Shown here one piece after another: positions 16,540-24,536 of a DNA stretch of 56,598 nt (the first letter of the stretch is position 1; every line of letters starts with the position of its first letter). The stretch spans positions 1 through 56,598 of the forward strand of contig CAMWLG010000013.1 of NCBI GenBank assembly GCA_947175035.1, written 5' to 3'. The position numbers and the translations under genes were made by a program. The notes beneath the pieces are model-generated. The model was not told where the DNA came from. It searched no databases and saw only the letters and a list, made by a program, of their open reading frames with translations. This DNA is from an uncultured Lachnospiraceae bacterium (GTDB taxonomy: Bacteria > Bacillota > Clostridia > Lachnospirales > Lachnospiraceae).

Positions 16540-17253
16540 TTAATCACATCTGTTTTCAGGACATGGGAAAAATTCCATTTTTGCTACAATATTATCCTTA
16601 TCCTTAAAAATATGCCCTGCAGGAATGACGCCTCTTACACAGGATGTAGGATAGATATTAGATTCCCTGCCGATCACTGTTCCCGGGTTCAGGACACTAT
16701 TGCATCCCACCTCCACATGATCCCCGAGTATGGCCCCCATTTTCTTTAAGCCCGTCTCAATAACAAAGTCTCCATCTTCCCCTTGGCCTTTTACCGCCAC
16801 CAAGGTCTTATCGCTTTTCACATTGGAGGTAATGGAACCCGCGCCCATGTGAGCCTTAAACCCAAGCACACTGTCCCCCACATAATTGTAATGGGGCACC
16901 TGCACTTTGTTAAAGAGTACCACATTCTTAAGCTCCGTGGAATTGCCCACCACGGCGCCCTTTCCCACGATTGCGTTGCCCCGCACAAACGCACAGTGGC
17001 GGATCTCCGCCTCCTCGTCGATGATCAGCGGCCCGTTCAGACAGGCTGTGGGAGCAACCTTCGCGCTCTTCGCCACCCAGATATCCTCCCCGCGCTTCTC
17101 AAACCGTTCCTCGGGAAGCTTTGCTCCCAATTCCAATATAAAATCATGAATCCGTGGAAGCACCTCCCATGGATATACCACCCCCTCGAACAACTCCGCC
17201 GCAATCGTCTCGCTTAAATCATATAAGTCCTTCACCGTAATGTTCGGCATCAT
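16540..17253 (-). CDS. Left-handed beta-helix (hexapeptide repeat) nucleotidyl/acyltransferase-like protein
   Basis: The protein has 237 residues. An N-terminal helical part (1-50) precedes hexapeptide-type repeats from about 60 to 220 (for example VAPTACLNGPLIIDEEAEIRH and VGKGAVVGNSTELKN). The segment GDSVLGFKAHMGAGSITSN resembles the C-terminal half of GlmU, where acetyl transfer occurs, but no pyrophosphorylase domain is present. A role in sugar-nucleotide or acyl transfer is family inference. GGGAGGA precedes the ATG. The first 16 codons are echoed in a 26-codon remnant upstream at 17894-17974, evidence of local duplication. Confidence 0.8.
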   Translation of the reverse strand: MMPNITVKDLYDLSETIAAELFEGVVYPWEVLPRIHDFILELGAKLPEERFEKRGEDIWVAKSAKVAPTACLNGPLIIDEEAEIRHCAFVRGNAIVGKGAVVGNSTELKNVVLFNKVQVPHYNYVGDSVLGFKAHMGAGSITSNVKSDKTLVAVKGQGEDGDFVIETGLKKMGAILGDHVEVGCNSVLNPGTVIGRESNIYPTSCVRGVIPAGHIFKDKDNIVAKMEFFPCPENRCD

Positions 17254-17296
17254 TTTTATCCTCCCTCTCTTCTTTCCTGATTATATTTAATTATAT

Positions 17297-17878
17297 TTAT
17301 CGCTTATTTTTTTCGTTTAAATTGCCCAGCTGCTTTATGTTCTTCCGCTCAAACAGTTCGAGCAACTCCGCCTTGCTCCCCTCAAGATAGGTATCATCGT
17401 GAAGCACCAAATATCCCTTTGACTCTTGCATGGTAATTCTGATATACACCGCATGATTCTTTTCCACATAGCCGTCTAACAAAGAATATTCAAAATGCCG
17501 TTCGGAGAAAGCTCCCTCCACCGACTGTTTTACAACGATGCCATCTTCCCTCAGCTCAATTTCCGGGAAATGCTTTTTATCCACCTGAAACTTATAAAAG
17601 CGCAGCGCCCTCCATATCGGCATCCAAAACGGAAGAATGATGCTCATCCATCCAACAATCAAACTCACCAACAGCCAAAACATATCTTGGGCACTCACTA
17701 GCTGCCTGTAAACAAATACCGCCTTCCACCAAGGGAAAAAATATATCAGTAAGGCTATTCCCAATATCACTTCAACTGCCCCAGCCAAAATAGACCTCAG
17801 ATTGCGCAGATTATAATATTCAGATTTTGATATAAATATCGCATCTTTCTTAGAAAGTACATATGTGTTCCTTATCAT
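17297..17878 (-). CDS. YcxB-like membrane protein, paralogue 1
   Basis: The 193-residue protein starts at the ATG at 17878, with AGGAAGG 9 nt upstream (a GTG 6 nt earlier is less likely). Two membrane helices (about 30-50 and 65-90) are followed by a cytoplasmic domain with IELREDGIVVKQSVEGAFSERH and YSLLDGYVEKNHAVYIRI, as in YcxB-like proteins. Function is unknown. It is clearly homologous to the next upstream gene (PWWxAVxxYRQxxSAxDM and the C-terminal ERNIK/ERKNIK are shared), at perhaps 35-40% identity. The pair arose by tandem duplication. Confidence 0.8.
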   Translation of the reverse strand: MIRNTYVLSKKDAIFISKSEYYNLRNLRSILAGAVEVILGIALLIYFFPWWKAVFVYRQLVSAQDMFWLLVSLIVGWMSIILPFWMPIWRALRFYKFQVDKKHFPEIELREDGIVVKQSVEGAFSERHFEYSLLDGYVEKNHAVYIRITMQESKGYLVLHDDTYLEGSKAELLELFERKNIKQLGNLNEKNKR

Positions 17879-17893
17879 GAGCACAATCCTTCC

Positions 17894-17974
17894 TCATCTG
17901 TTCTGCTGCTTATAATTCTCCGCCGCTATCGTCTCGTTTAAATCAAACAAATTTTCCACTTGAATGCTTTCCAT
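17894..17974 (-). pseudogene. 26-codon remnant of the hexapeptide-repeat gene fused to a topB 3'-end echo
   Basis: A well-placed ribosome site (AGGAGGAAAGAAATCC before ATG at 17974) opens a frame beginning MESIQVENLFDLNETIAAE. This matches the start of the gene at 16540-17253 (NITVKDLYDLSETIAAE), with about 27 of 30 identical bases across FDLNETIAAE. After GCGGCGGAG it continues AATTATAA, which instead matches the 3' end of topB. The frame stops at 17894. This is the junction expected from tandem duplication between two GCGGCGGAG sites. It may still be translated and couple the next gene. Confidence 0.7.
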
Positions 17975-17995
17975 GGATTTCTTTCCTCCTGTCCT

Positions 17996-18562
17996 TTATT
18001 TCTTCAACCGCTTAATATTTCTTTCCTCTAAAAATCTGATTAATTCTTCCCTGCTCCCCTCAATGTAGGCATCATCATAAAGTATAAAATATGATGGTGA
18101 TTGATTTAATATAAACCTTATGTATACCACATTCTTTCTTTCTAAATACCCCTCTACACAGGAATAATCAATGTGGGTTTCATCGCTATACTCCTTGCCA
18201 GACATCCGTTTGACGATACCCTCCTCCTCAAATGCGATTTCAACAGACATCTTTTCTTTATATGACACCTCTTCGTGATAAACTTTCATAGCTAAGCGAT
18301 ACAGAGAAATAAATGGATAAACAATCCAAAGCAAGCTTACACCTGCACCAAATATCAGAATAAGCATATCCTCTGCGCTAAACCTTTGCCTGTAAATAAG
18401 CACAGCTATCCACCATGGCATATGAAATCTCAGCAAGAAAGCGCCTGCAATAATTGAAACAATTGTATAAAGGATGTAACGCCAATCCGAAAAATGGATT
18501 CTGATTGTCAGATATATGGCATCCTCTTTCGTGGCATATCCTGTTGTATTGTTCTTGACCAT
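17996..18562 (-). CDS. YcxB-like membrane protein, paralogue 2
   Basis: The protein has 188 residues, with AGGAG 9 nt before the ATG. It has the same layout as its paralogue at 17297-17878: two N-terminal membrane helices (YTIVSIIAGAFLL; LIFGAGVSLLWIVYPFI), then a cytoplasmic YcxB-like domain with EIAFEEEGIVKRMSG, HIDYSCVEGYLE and YFILYDDAYIEGSREEL. No function is known. It follows topB by 15 bp and is surely in the same transcript. Confidence 0.8.
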   Translation of the reverse strand: MVKNNTTGYATKEDAIYLTIRIHFSDWRYILYTIVSIIAGAFLLRFHMPWWIAVLIYRQRFSAEDMLILIFGAGVSLLWIVYPFISLYRLAMKVYHEEVSYKEKMSVEIAFEEEGIVKRMSGKEYSDETHIDYSCVEGYLERKNVVYIRFILNQSPSYFILYDDAYIEGSREELIRFLEERNIKRLKK

Positions 18563-18577
18563 ACTTTCATGCTCCTG

Positions 18578-20638
18578 CTATTTTTTATAATTCTCCGCCG
18601 CCGCGCGAAAGCACTCATACAAATTTCCCTGATTCCTCAACTGCTTCACAATATTGGTGCGTCTGGTGACAAAATCACTCAGCTTCCCCATGTACTCCTC
18701 GGAAGTAATCTGCCCGTCTGCTACTTGCGTCAAGCCCTTCTCCCAGCTTGCGGTCAATGCGGGATTTAAAAGAGGCTTGATGGAGGAATCCACCACATCA
18801 TAAATCATTTCTCCCATGAGCGTGGGGGTGAGCACCTGTGTCTTTTTATTCAGGGCAAGGTATTCGATATTTACCAGTTTTTTAAGAATCTCCGCGCGCG
18901 TTGCGCTGGTACCGATACCACTCCCCTTGATCTGGGCGCGCAGCTCTTCATCCTCGATAAACTGTCCCGCGTTCTCCATGGTGAGAATAATGCTTCCCGA
19001 GGTGTAACGCTTCGGCGGCGAGGTCTCCCCCTCCTTGATCTCGTATTGCCCCACCGAGATCATATCGCCCTTTTTCAATTTCATGAGAAGCTCCACCATT
19101 TGAGCGTCGCACTTTTCTTCTGTCTCCTCCTCGGAAGCGTTCTCTTCCTTAATCTCTTCTTTTTTCTCCGCGACTGTGTCTCCCTTGCCGGCATCCTTCC
19201 CGCCCTTACTGTCCTTCTTAAAGGAAAATGCCGCAACCTTCAAATATCCCTCCTGTGCCAACACCTTGAAGTTCGAGAAAAAAAGCTCCTCCTTCACTTT
19301 TATGCTCAGAGCAAACTTCTGATACACTGCCGGAGGATAAAAAATACTTAAGAATCTCCGCACGATAATCTCATATACTTTCACCGAGATCGGGGGAAGG
19401 GAACTTAAATTGTTCAACCCCTGTCCGGTGGGAATGATCGCGTAGTGATCCGTGATCTGCTTGTCATTCACATAGCGGGTCTTTGCAATATTTTTATAAC
19501 TGTTCCCCGCCAGAATCTCCGCCGCAAAAGTGCCCGCCAAGGCATAGTTCTTAAGTCCCCCGATATTCTTGTGTATTTCCTTTGCCACCGCTGTAGAGAG
19601 CACTCTCGCGTCGGTTCTGGGGTATGTGACCATCTTTTTCTCATAGAGCTCCTGCACGATGCGCAGGGTTTCATCCGGACTGATTTTAAAATATTTGGAA
19701 CAGTCGTTTTGCAATTCCGCCAAATTATATAGCAGGGGCGGATTCTTGTTCTCTTTCTTCCGCTCTATGGATTCCACTGTGACGTTCCCCACAGGTTCCT
19801 CCTGCAAATGACCGATCAACTTCTCCGCGGTCTCCTTCTCCTTGAAGCCATTCTCCTTATAAAGCGCGGGGGAGGCATAATAGGTCGAACCCTCCACTGC
19901 CTTCCACTCTCCCGAGAAGCTCTTGTCCTGCAGCTTGAATTCCCCCAGCACACGATAAAAAGGTGTCTTTACAAAAGAACGGATCTCCCTCTCCCTGTTC
20001 ACGATCATGCCCAACACACAGGTCATAACGCGCCCCACAGATATGACAGCTCTGTCACGTTTCAGATAATCCTTCACCGTATTGCCATATTTTAAGGTCA
20101 ACACCCGCGAAAAGTTGATTCCCATCAGGTAATCTTCCTTGGCCCGCAGATATGCCGCATCACTCAGGGCATCATACTCCGACAAATCCTTCGCGTCCCG
20201 GATTCCCCTAAGGATCTCCTCCTCCGTCTGGGAGTCGATCCAGACCCTCAGTCGTCTCTTGCCAGTGACTCCTGCCATCTGCTCCACCAAGCGATAGATA
20301 TACTCTCCCTCCCGCCCGGAATCTGTGCAGACATAAATAGTCCCCACATCCTGCCGGTTCAGAAGCCCACTGACAATCTTGTACTGTTTAGCAGCGCTCC
20401 CAATGACCTCATAGCGAAACTGCTCCGGGATGAAGGGAATGGTATCAAAGCTCCAACGACGTAATCTCTCATCATAGACCTCCGGATAACTCATAGTGAC
20501 CAGATGCCCCACGCACCATGTCACAATCGCCTGCTCTGACTCAAGATAACCGTCATATTTGCGCATATTCAATTTCAAAGCATTGGCAAACTCCCGCGCA
20601 ACGCTTGGTTTTTCTGCAATAAAAAGGTTTTTACTCAT
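18578..20638 (-). CDS. topB: DNA topoisomerase III (type IA)
   Basis: The 686-residue enzyme begins with a Toprim domain (MSKNLFIAEKPSVAREFA, E9; acidic motif TDSGREGEY with D106 and E110). The active-site Tyr is Y339 in VTYPRTDARVLS. The C-terminal GSGIGTSATRAEILKKL belongs to the family. It relaxes negative supercoils and resolves recombination or replication intermediates by single-strand passage. A Lys/Glu-rich insert (about residues 480-530, KDSKGGKDAGKGD followed by an acidic run) interrupts the core, probably a disordered loop. No zinc-finger tail is present. It overlaps the AAA ATPase gene by 4 nt, so translation is coupled. This is probably the chromosomal copy; mobile-element topB genes usually have other neighbours. 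Confidence 0.93.
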   Translation of the reverse strand: MSKNLFIAEKPSVAREFANALKLNMRKYDGYLESEQAIVTWCVGHLVTMSYPEVYDERLRRWSFDTIPFIPEQFRYEVIGSAAKQYKIVSGLLNRQDVGTIYVCTDSGREGEYIYRLVEQMAGVTGKRRLRVWIDSQTEEEILRGIRDAKDLSEYDALSDAAYLRAKEDYLMGINFSRVLTLKYGNTVKDYLKRDRAVISVGRVMTCVLGMIVNREREIRSFVKTPFYRVLGEFKLQDKSFSGEWKAVEGSTYYASPALYKENGFKEKETAEKLIGHLQEEPVGNVTVESIERKKENKNPPLLYNLAELQNDCSKYFKISPDETLRIVQELYEKKMVTYPRTDARVLSTAVAKEIHKNIGGLKNYALAGTFAAEILAGNSYKNIAKTRYVNDKQITDHYAIIPTGQGLNNLSSLPPISVKVYEIIVRRFLSIFYPPAVYQKFALSIKVKEELFFSNFKVLAQEGYLKVAAFSFKKDSKGGKDAGKGDTVAEKKEEIKEENASEEETEEKCDAQMVELLMKLKKGDMISVGQYEIKEGETSPPKRYTSGSIILTMENAGQFIEDEELRAQIKGSGIGTSATRAEILKKLVNIEYLALNKKTQVLTPTLMGEMIYDVVDSSIKPLLNPALTASWEKGLTQVADGQITSEEYMGKLSDFVTRRTNIVKQLRNQGNLYECFRAAAENYKK

Positions 20639-21672
20639 AATCCGTTCTTTCGGTATGCTTCTCTCACAAACCCCGGAAAGGCATCTTCCACAATTTCTTT
20701 GTAAAATTGTTCCGGAGATAATTCTTCCAACAGACTGATGTTGGGATAGATAAAACGAAAATAAAAACGCACATAGGGCTTTGTGATATGATATGTTCCT
20801 GCCCCCACCTTCTCCACCAGATCAATCTCCATCAAATTTTTCAAATAAACACTGATCTTAGCTCTGGAAAAACCGGTGTGGTGATAGATATCGTTTAATT
20901 TACTGTTGCCCACCGCCATGGTGGCCAGGATGGTATTGTATACCGCCGTCTCCCGCAGTTCCTCCGACAGACACCATGTCATTTCCCCATAGATACTGCT
21001 ATACTTGTCCAACATATTGTGGATGAGATTGTCCACGGCGGAGAGCTGTGGCTCCGTCCGGTTCCAAAGTCCCGGTACGCCGCCCAACACCGCATAAAGC
21101 TGAACTCTGTCGTCTTCGCTGTACTTGGGAAAAATCTCCTGTATTCTCTCTATCCCCAGCTCGCGAACCTTCAAAAAACCAGAGATAGAGGCAGCCTCCG
21201 CACCGATCTTGCTCACCATGCTGCCTTCCACCCAGCCTGCCGCAGAACTGCACAGAATCACCAACAACGGTATCTCACTGTTTTTCACAAACTGATTCAA
21301 CTGGGAGAAAAATCCGACATTACTCTTCACGATATAGTGAAATTCATCCACCACCAGAATAAATTTTTCCCCGGAAGCACCTTTGACCACTCTGGTCAAA
21401 ATCTCCCCATACTCAGGGGATTCCTCCCCATTCACTCTCCCGGCAAGTTCCTTCGCCCACTGAAATCTCTGCTCCCTGTCGGAACAGGAGCGTGCCGCAT
21501 AATACCCCTTCTCAGCCCATCTCCCAAAATTACGAATCAGCGCGGTTTTACCCACTCCCTTCTGACCATAAACCACCAAAATATGACTGCCTTCTGCATC
21601 ATAATACTGCTTTAAATAATTTAACTCAGCCTCCCGCCCCACAAACTCCATAGGTTGTTCCATCCTCATCAA
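20635..21672 (-). CDS. AAA-type ATPase with winged-helix/DUF234-like C-terminus
   Basis: The 345-residue protein has the P-loop GQKGVGKT (36-43) and Walker B FILVVDEFH (D110, E111). ATPases of this class (Pfam ATPase_2, archaeal-type) begin FVGREAELNYLKQYY, as here. The C-terminal part has a winged-helix-like segment (NDIYHHTGFSRAKISVYLKNL), then PYVRFYFRFIYPN, as in DUF234. Such proteins may bind DNA, but roles are poorly known. It overlaps both neighbours by 4 nt (the EAL gene upstream and topB downstream), so the three are translationally coupled, which hints at a joint function with topoisomerase III. Confidence 0.8.
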   Translation of the reverse strand: MMRMEQPMEFVGREAELNYLKQYYDAEGSHILVVYGQKGVGKTALIRNFGRWAEKGYYAARSCSDREQRFQWAKELAGRVNGEESPEYGEILTRVVKGASGEKFILVVDEFHYIVKSNVGFFSQLNQFVKNSEIPLLVILCSSAAGWVEGSMVSKIGAEAASISGFLKVRELGIERIQEIFPKYSEDDRVQLYAVLGGVPGLWNRTEPQLSAVDNLIHNMLDKYSSIYGEMTWCLSEELRETAVYNTILATMAVGNSKLNDIYHHTGFSRAKISVYLKNLMEIDLVEKVGAGTYHITKPYVRFYFRFIYPNISLLEELSPEQFYKEIVEDAFPGFVREAYRKNGL

Positions 21673-23387
21673 ATTTCCTGTAAAAGCTTATCCATCTCCT
21701 CCGGCGCCAGCGGCTTCCCCAAAAGAAATCCTTGTATCATGTCACAGCCTATCGATTTGAGATAATTATACTGTTCCTCCTGCTCAACTCCCTCCGCAAT
21801 GGATTCCACGCCGAGAGCCTTCACCATATTGATGATGGATTCCGTGATAATTCTGGTAGCGCCGTCCGTCAGAACCGTATCAATGAAACTCTTGTCAATC
21901 TTCAATGTATCGATGGGCAGCTTCTTTAAGTAAGACAGGGAAGAATATCCCGTACCAAAATCATCCAACGAGACGCGAACCCCGATCTCCTTGAGCATTC
22001 TCAATTTGCTGATCACCTTGTCAAAGTCCTCGATCAAAACGCTCTCTGTAATCTCAATCTCTACTTCATGGGGCTCCACCTGATACTGTCTTATCGTCTG
22101 CAGCAATCCCTCCACGAAATCCTCCCGATTGTACTGTACGGCAGAGATATTGATAGAAATAATAAAGGGAATATGGTATTTATCGCGCCACTCTGCATAC
22201 TGTCTGATGCTCTGCTCCACAACCCAGCTTCCGATGGGCACGATACATCCGTTCTTCTCCGCAATGGGAATAAATACATTGGGACTGATCATATCTCCGC
22301 TGTCATCCCGCCAGCGAATCAATGCCTCCACCCCACGCAGCTTCTTATCGCCCGTGTAGAACTGAGGCTGATAATGCATCTGGAAATTGCTGGTGAACAC
22401 AGCCTCTTTGAGCTTGTTCTCCATCTCGATATTGTTCAGAAAATCATTGAGTATCAGGGCGTCAAAATACTGCATAGAATTCTTTCCCATACTCTTACAG
22501 CGGTACATCACAATCTCCGCACAATTGATCAGTTCCAAAGCCGTCGTGGCAGCCTCCGGATACTCTGCCACGCCGATACACACGGTAATCTTGGTCTGCT
22601 GTCCGCCACTCAGGACAAAGGGCTCCTCCGTCCTCTTCTCGATAGCCTTATGAATCTTCTCCACAGTATGATCCCCTGAAGGGTCATAAATCGCCATGCA
22701 GTACACATCATTGCTCAGATGGCATATGATCACATCCCCGGAGGAAAATTCCTTGAGGAATGACCCAAATGCCTGAATCAACTCATCACCCACGACCATG
22801 CCCATACCGTCGTTGACCTTTTTAAAATCATCTATATCTATGACCAAGGTACTGACAACATTGTGTGTCACCTCAGCCCTGCGCAGGAAGCCACCCAAAA
22901 GGACAACAAAATAATTGCGGTTGAACAACCCCGTGATGCTGTCAAAATGAGCCATATACAGCAGCTCGTCCCGCTGGTTTTTCTGTACTGTCGTGTTCTC
23001 CACCACAATCAATTTATCAACCGGCGCACCAAGATTGTCATAATTTACAGTGGTACGGAATGAATACCAGACGTTTCCACTCTTCTGCTTGCACTCCATC
23101 GCCGAAATGCCATGACCGCTCTTCTCTAGGAAAAGCACGTCACGCAATGACATGGAGCTGGATTCATCCATCTCATCCAAAATGAGGTTGATATCTTTGA
23201 TGTCCTGAATCTCAAAATCAAAGAAATCATGCCAGTGCCCCATTGTGACAACCTCGTTTTTCTCAAAGGAATAATATATAAAGGCTGAATTGGCGTCGTC
23301 GCAAATCATCTTATACATTTTTTCCTTCACAGCAAGCTTCTGATTCATCGCTTTCAATAAGTCTAACTGATAGTGCAGCTCGTTCAT
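21669..23387 (-). CDS. PAS-like/degenerate GGDEF/EAL c-di-GMP phosphodiesterase
   Basis: The 572-residue protein has an N-terminal PAS-like sensor (about 20-135), a GGDEF domain (about 140-310) and an EAL domain (about 320-572). The GGDEF signature is replaced by LSNDV (224-228), so cyclase activity should be lost. The EAL domain keeps E354-A-L, N414, E447, D475-D476-FGTGYSSL, K496 and E532, the metal and catalytic set of active phosphodiesterases. It should hydrolyse c-di-GMP, perhaps with the GGDEF-like domain as a GTP sensor (inference). No membrane helix is seen. It starts 36 bp after asd and overlaps the AAA ATPase gene. Confidence 0.9.
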   Translation of the reverse strand: MNELHYQLDLLKAMNQKLAVKEKMYKMICDDANSAFIYYSFEKNEVVTMGHWHDFFDFEIQDIKDINLILDEMDESSSMSLRDVLFLEKSGHGISAMECKQKSGNVWYSFRTTVNYDNLGAPVDKLIVVENTTVQKNQRDELLYMAHFDSITGLFNRNYFVVLLGGFLRRAEVTHNVVSTLVIDIDDFKKVNDGMGMVVGDELIQAFGSFLKEFSSGDVIICHLSNDVYCMAIYDPSGDHTVEKIHKAIEKRTEEPFVLSGGQQTKITVCIGVAEYPEAATTALELINCAEIVMYRCKSMGKNSMQYFDALILNDFLNNIEMENKLKEAVFTSNFQMHYQPQFYTGDKKLRGVEALIRWRDDSGDMISPNVFIPIAEKNGCIVPIGSWVVEQSIRQYAEWRDKYHIPFIISINISAVQYNREDFVEGLLQTIRQYQVEPHEVEIEITESVLIEDFDKVISKLRMLKEIGVRVSLDDFGTGYSSLSYLKKLPIDTLKIDKSFIDTVLTDGATRIITESIINMVKALGVESIAEGVEQEEQYNYLKSIGCDMIQGFLLGKPLAPEEMDKLLQEI

Positions 23388-23423
23388 TTGGTTTCCCCCA
23401 TGGCAATATTGTCTGTATTGTTC

Positions 23424-24509
23424 TTATTTCTTGCTGATATATCCCAGAGCCTTCAAAAGCTCTGCACAAAGCACTGCTCCTCCTGCCGCGCCGCGAACCG
23501 TGTTATGGGAAAGTCCCACGAATTTCCAATCATATACCGTATCCTCGCGAAGCCGTCCCACGCTGATGCCCATGCCGTTCTCATAATCCACATCCAACCC
23601 GACCTGAGGTCTGTTATCCTCCTCAAGATACTGGATAAACTGTTTAGGTGCGCTGGGAAGCCCCAATCTCTGCGGCTCTCCTGAAAAAGCCCGCATTTTC
23701 TCTATCAGCTGCTCCTTAGTGGGCTTCTTCTTAAACTTGACAAACACGGCCGCTGTATGCCCGTTGAGCACCGGCACGCGGATGCATTGGCAGGTAATCT
23801 TAGGACTCTCCGCCGGCACGATTACCCCATCCTTGATCTCGCCCCAGATACGCAGGGGTTCCTTCTCGCTCTTCTCTTCCTCGCCGCCGATATAAGGTAT
23901 GATATTGCCCACCATCTCCGGCCAGTCCTTGAAAGTCTTACCCGCTCCGGAGATTGCCTGATAGGTGGTTACCACCGCCTCATAGGGCTCAAACTCCTTC
24001 CATGCGGTAAACACAGGTGTATAGCTCTGAATGGAGCAATTCGGCTTGACAGCCACAAATCCTCTAGTGGTACCGAGGCGTTTCCGCTGAAAATCTATCA
24101 CCTTCATATGCTCGGGATTAATCTCAGGAATCACCATGGGCACGTCCGGAGTCCAACGGTGCGCGCTGTTGTTGGAGACTACGGGAGTCTCAGTCTTGGC
24201 ATAGTCCTCCTCGATCTTCTTGATCTCCTCCTTGGTCATGTCCACGGCGCTGAACACAAAGTCCACCCCCGCGGCAACCTGCTCCACATCATTCACATTC
24301 ATAACCACCAATTTCTTGACAGCCTCCGGCATAGGGGTGTCCATCTTCCAACGATCTCCCACAGCCTCCTCATATGTCTTGCCTGCAGAACGGGGGCTTG
24401 CTGCGATCGTCGTCACCTCAAACCAAGGGTGGTTCTCCAAAAGAGCAATAAAACGCTGACCCACCATTCCCGTGCCGCCTAAAATTCCTACCTTCAACTT
24501 CTCGTCCAT
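23424..24509 (-). CDS. asd: Aspartate-semialdehyde dehydrogenase
   Basis: The start is the ATG at 24509, preceded by AGGAGG at 6 nt, giving 361 residues. NADP-binding GILGGTGMVG lies at about 8-17, and the catalytic Cys is C158 in KPNCSIQSY. The sequence resembles the archaeal/fungal-type Asd subgroup (for example FVAVKPNCSIQ and VFVKFKKKPTKEQL) rather than the E. coli type. It reduces aspartyl phosphate to the semialdehyde, the branch point to lysine, threonine, methionine and cell-wall diaminopimelate. It follows argH by 27 bp and is likely cotranscribed. Confidence 0.95.
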   Translation of the reverse strand: MDEKLKVGILGGTGMVGQRFIALLENHPWFEVTTIAASPRSAGKTYEEAVGDRWKMDTPMPEAVKKLVVMNVNDVEQVAAGVDFVFSAVDMTKEEIKKIEEDYAKTETPVVSNNSAHRWTPDVPMVIPEINPEHMKVIDFQRKRLGTTRGFVAVKPNCSIQSYTPVFTAWKEFEPYEAVVTTYQAISGAGKTFKDWPEMVGNIIPYIGGEEEKSEKEPLRIWGEIKDGVIVPAESPKITCQCIRVPVLNGHTAAVFVKFKKKPTKEQLIEKMRAFSGEPQRLGLPSAPKQFIQYLEEDNRPQVGLDVDYENGMGISVGRLREDTVYDWKFVGLSHNTVRGAAGGAVLCAELLKALGYISKK

Positions 24510-24536
24510 AATAATCCTCCTCAAATGTCTTGTATT

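Noticed and set aside
18578..23387. Integrative element suggested by topB
   Set aside because: No relaxase, VirB4/VirD4, integrase or att repeats were found. argH and asd flank the series directly.
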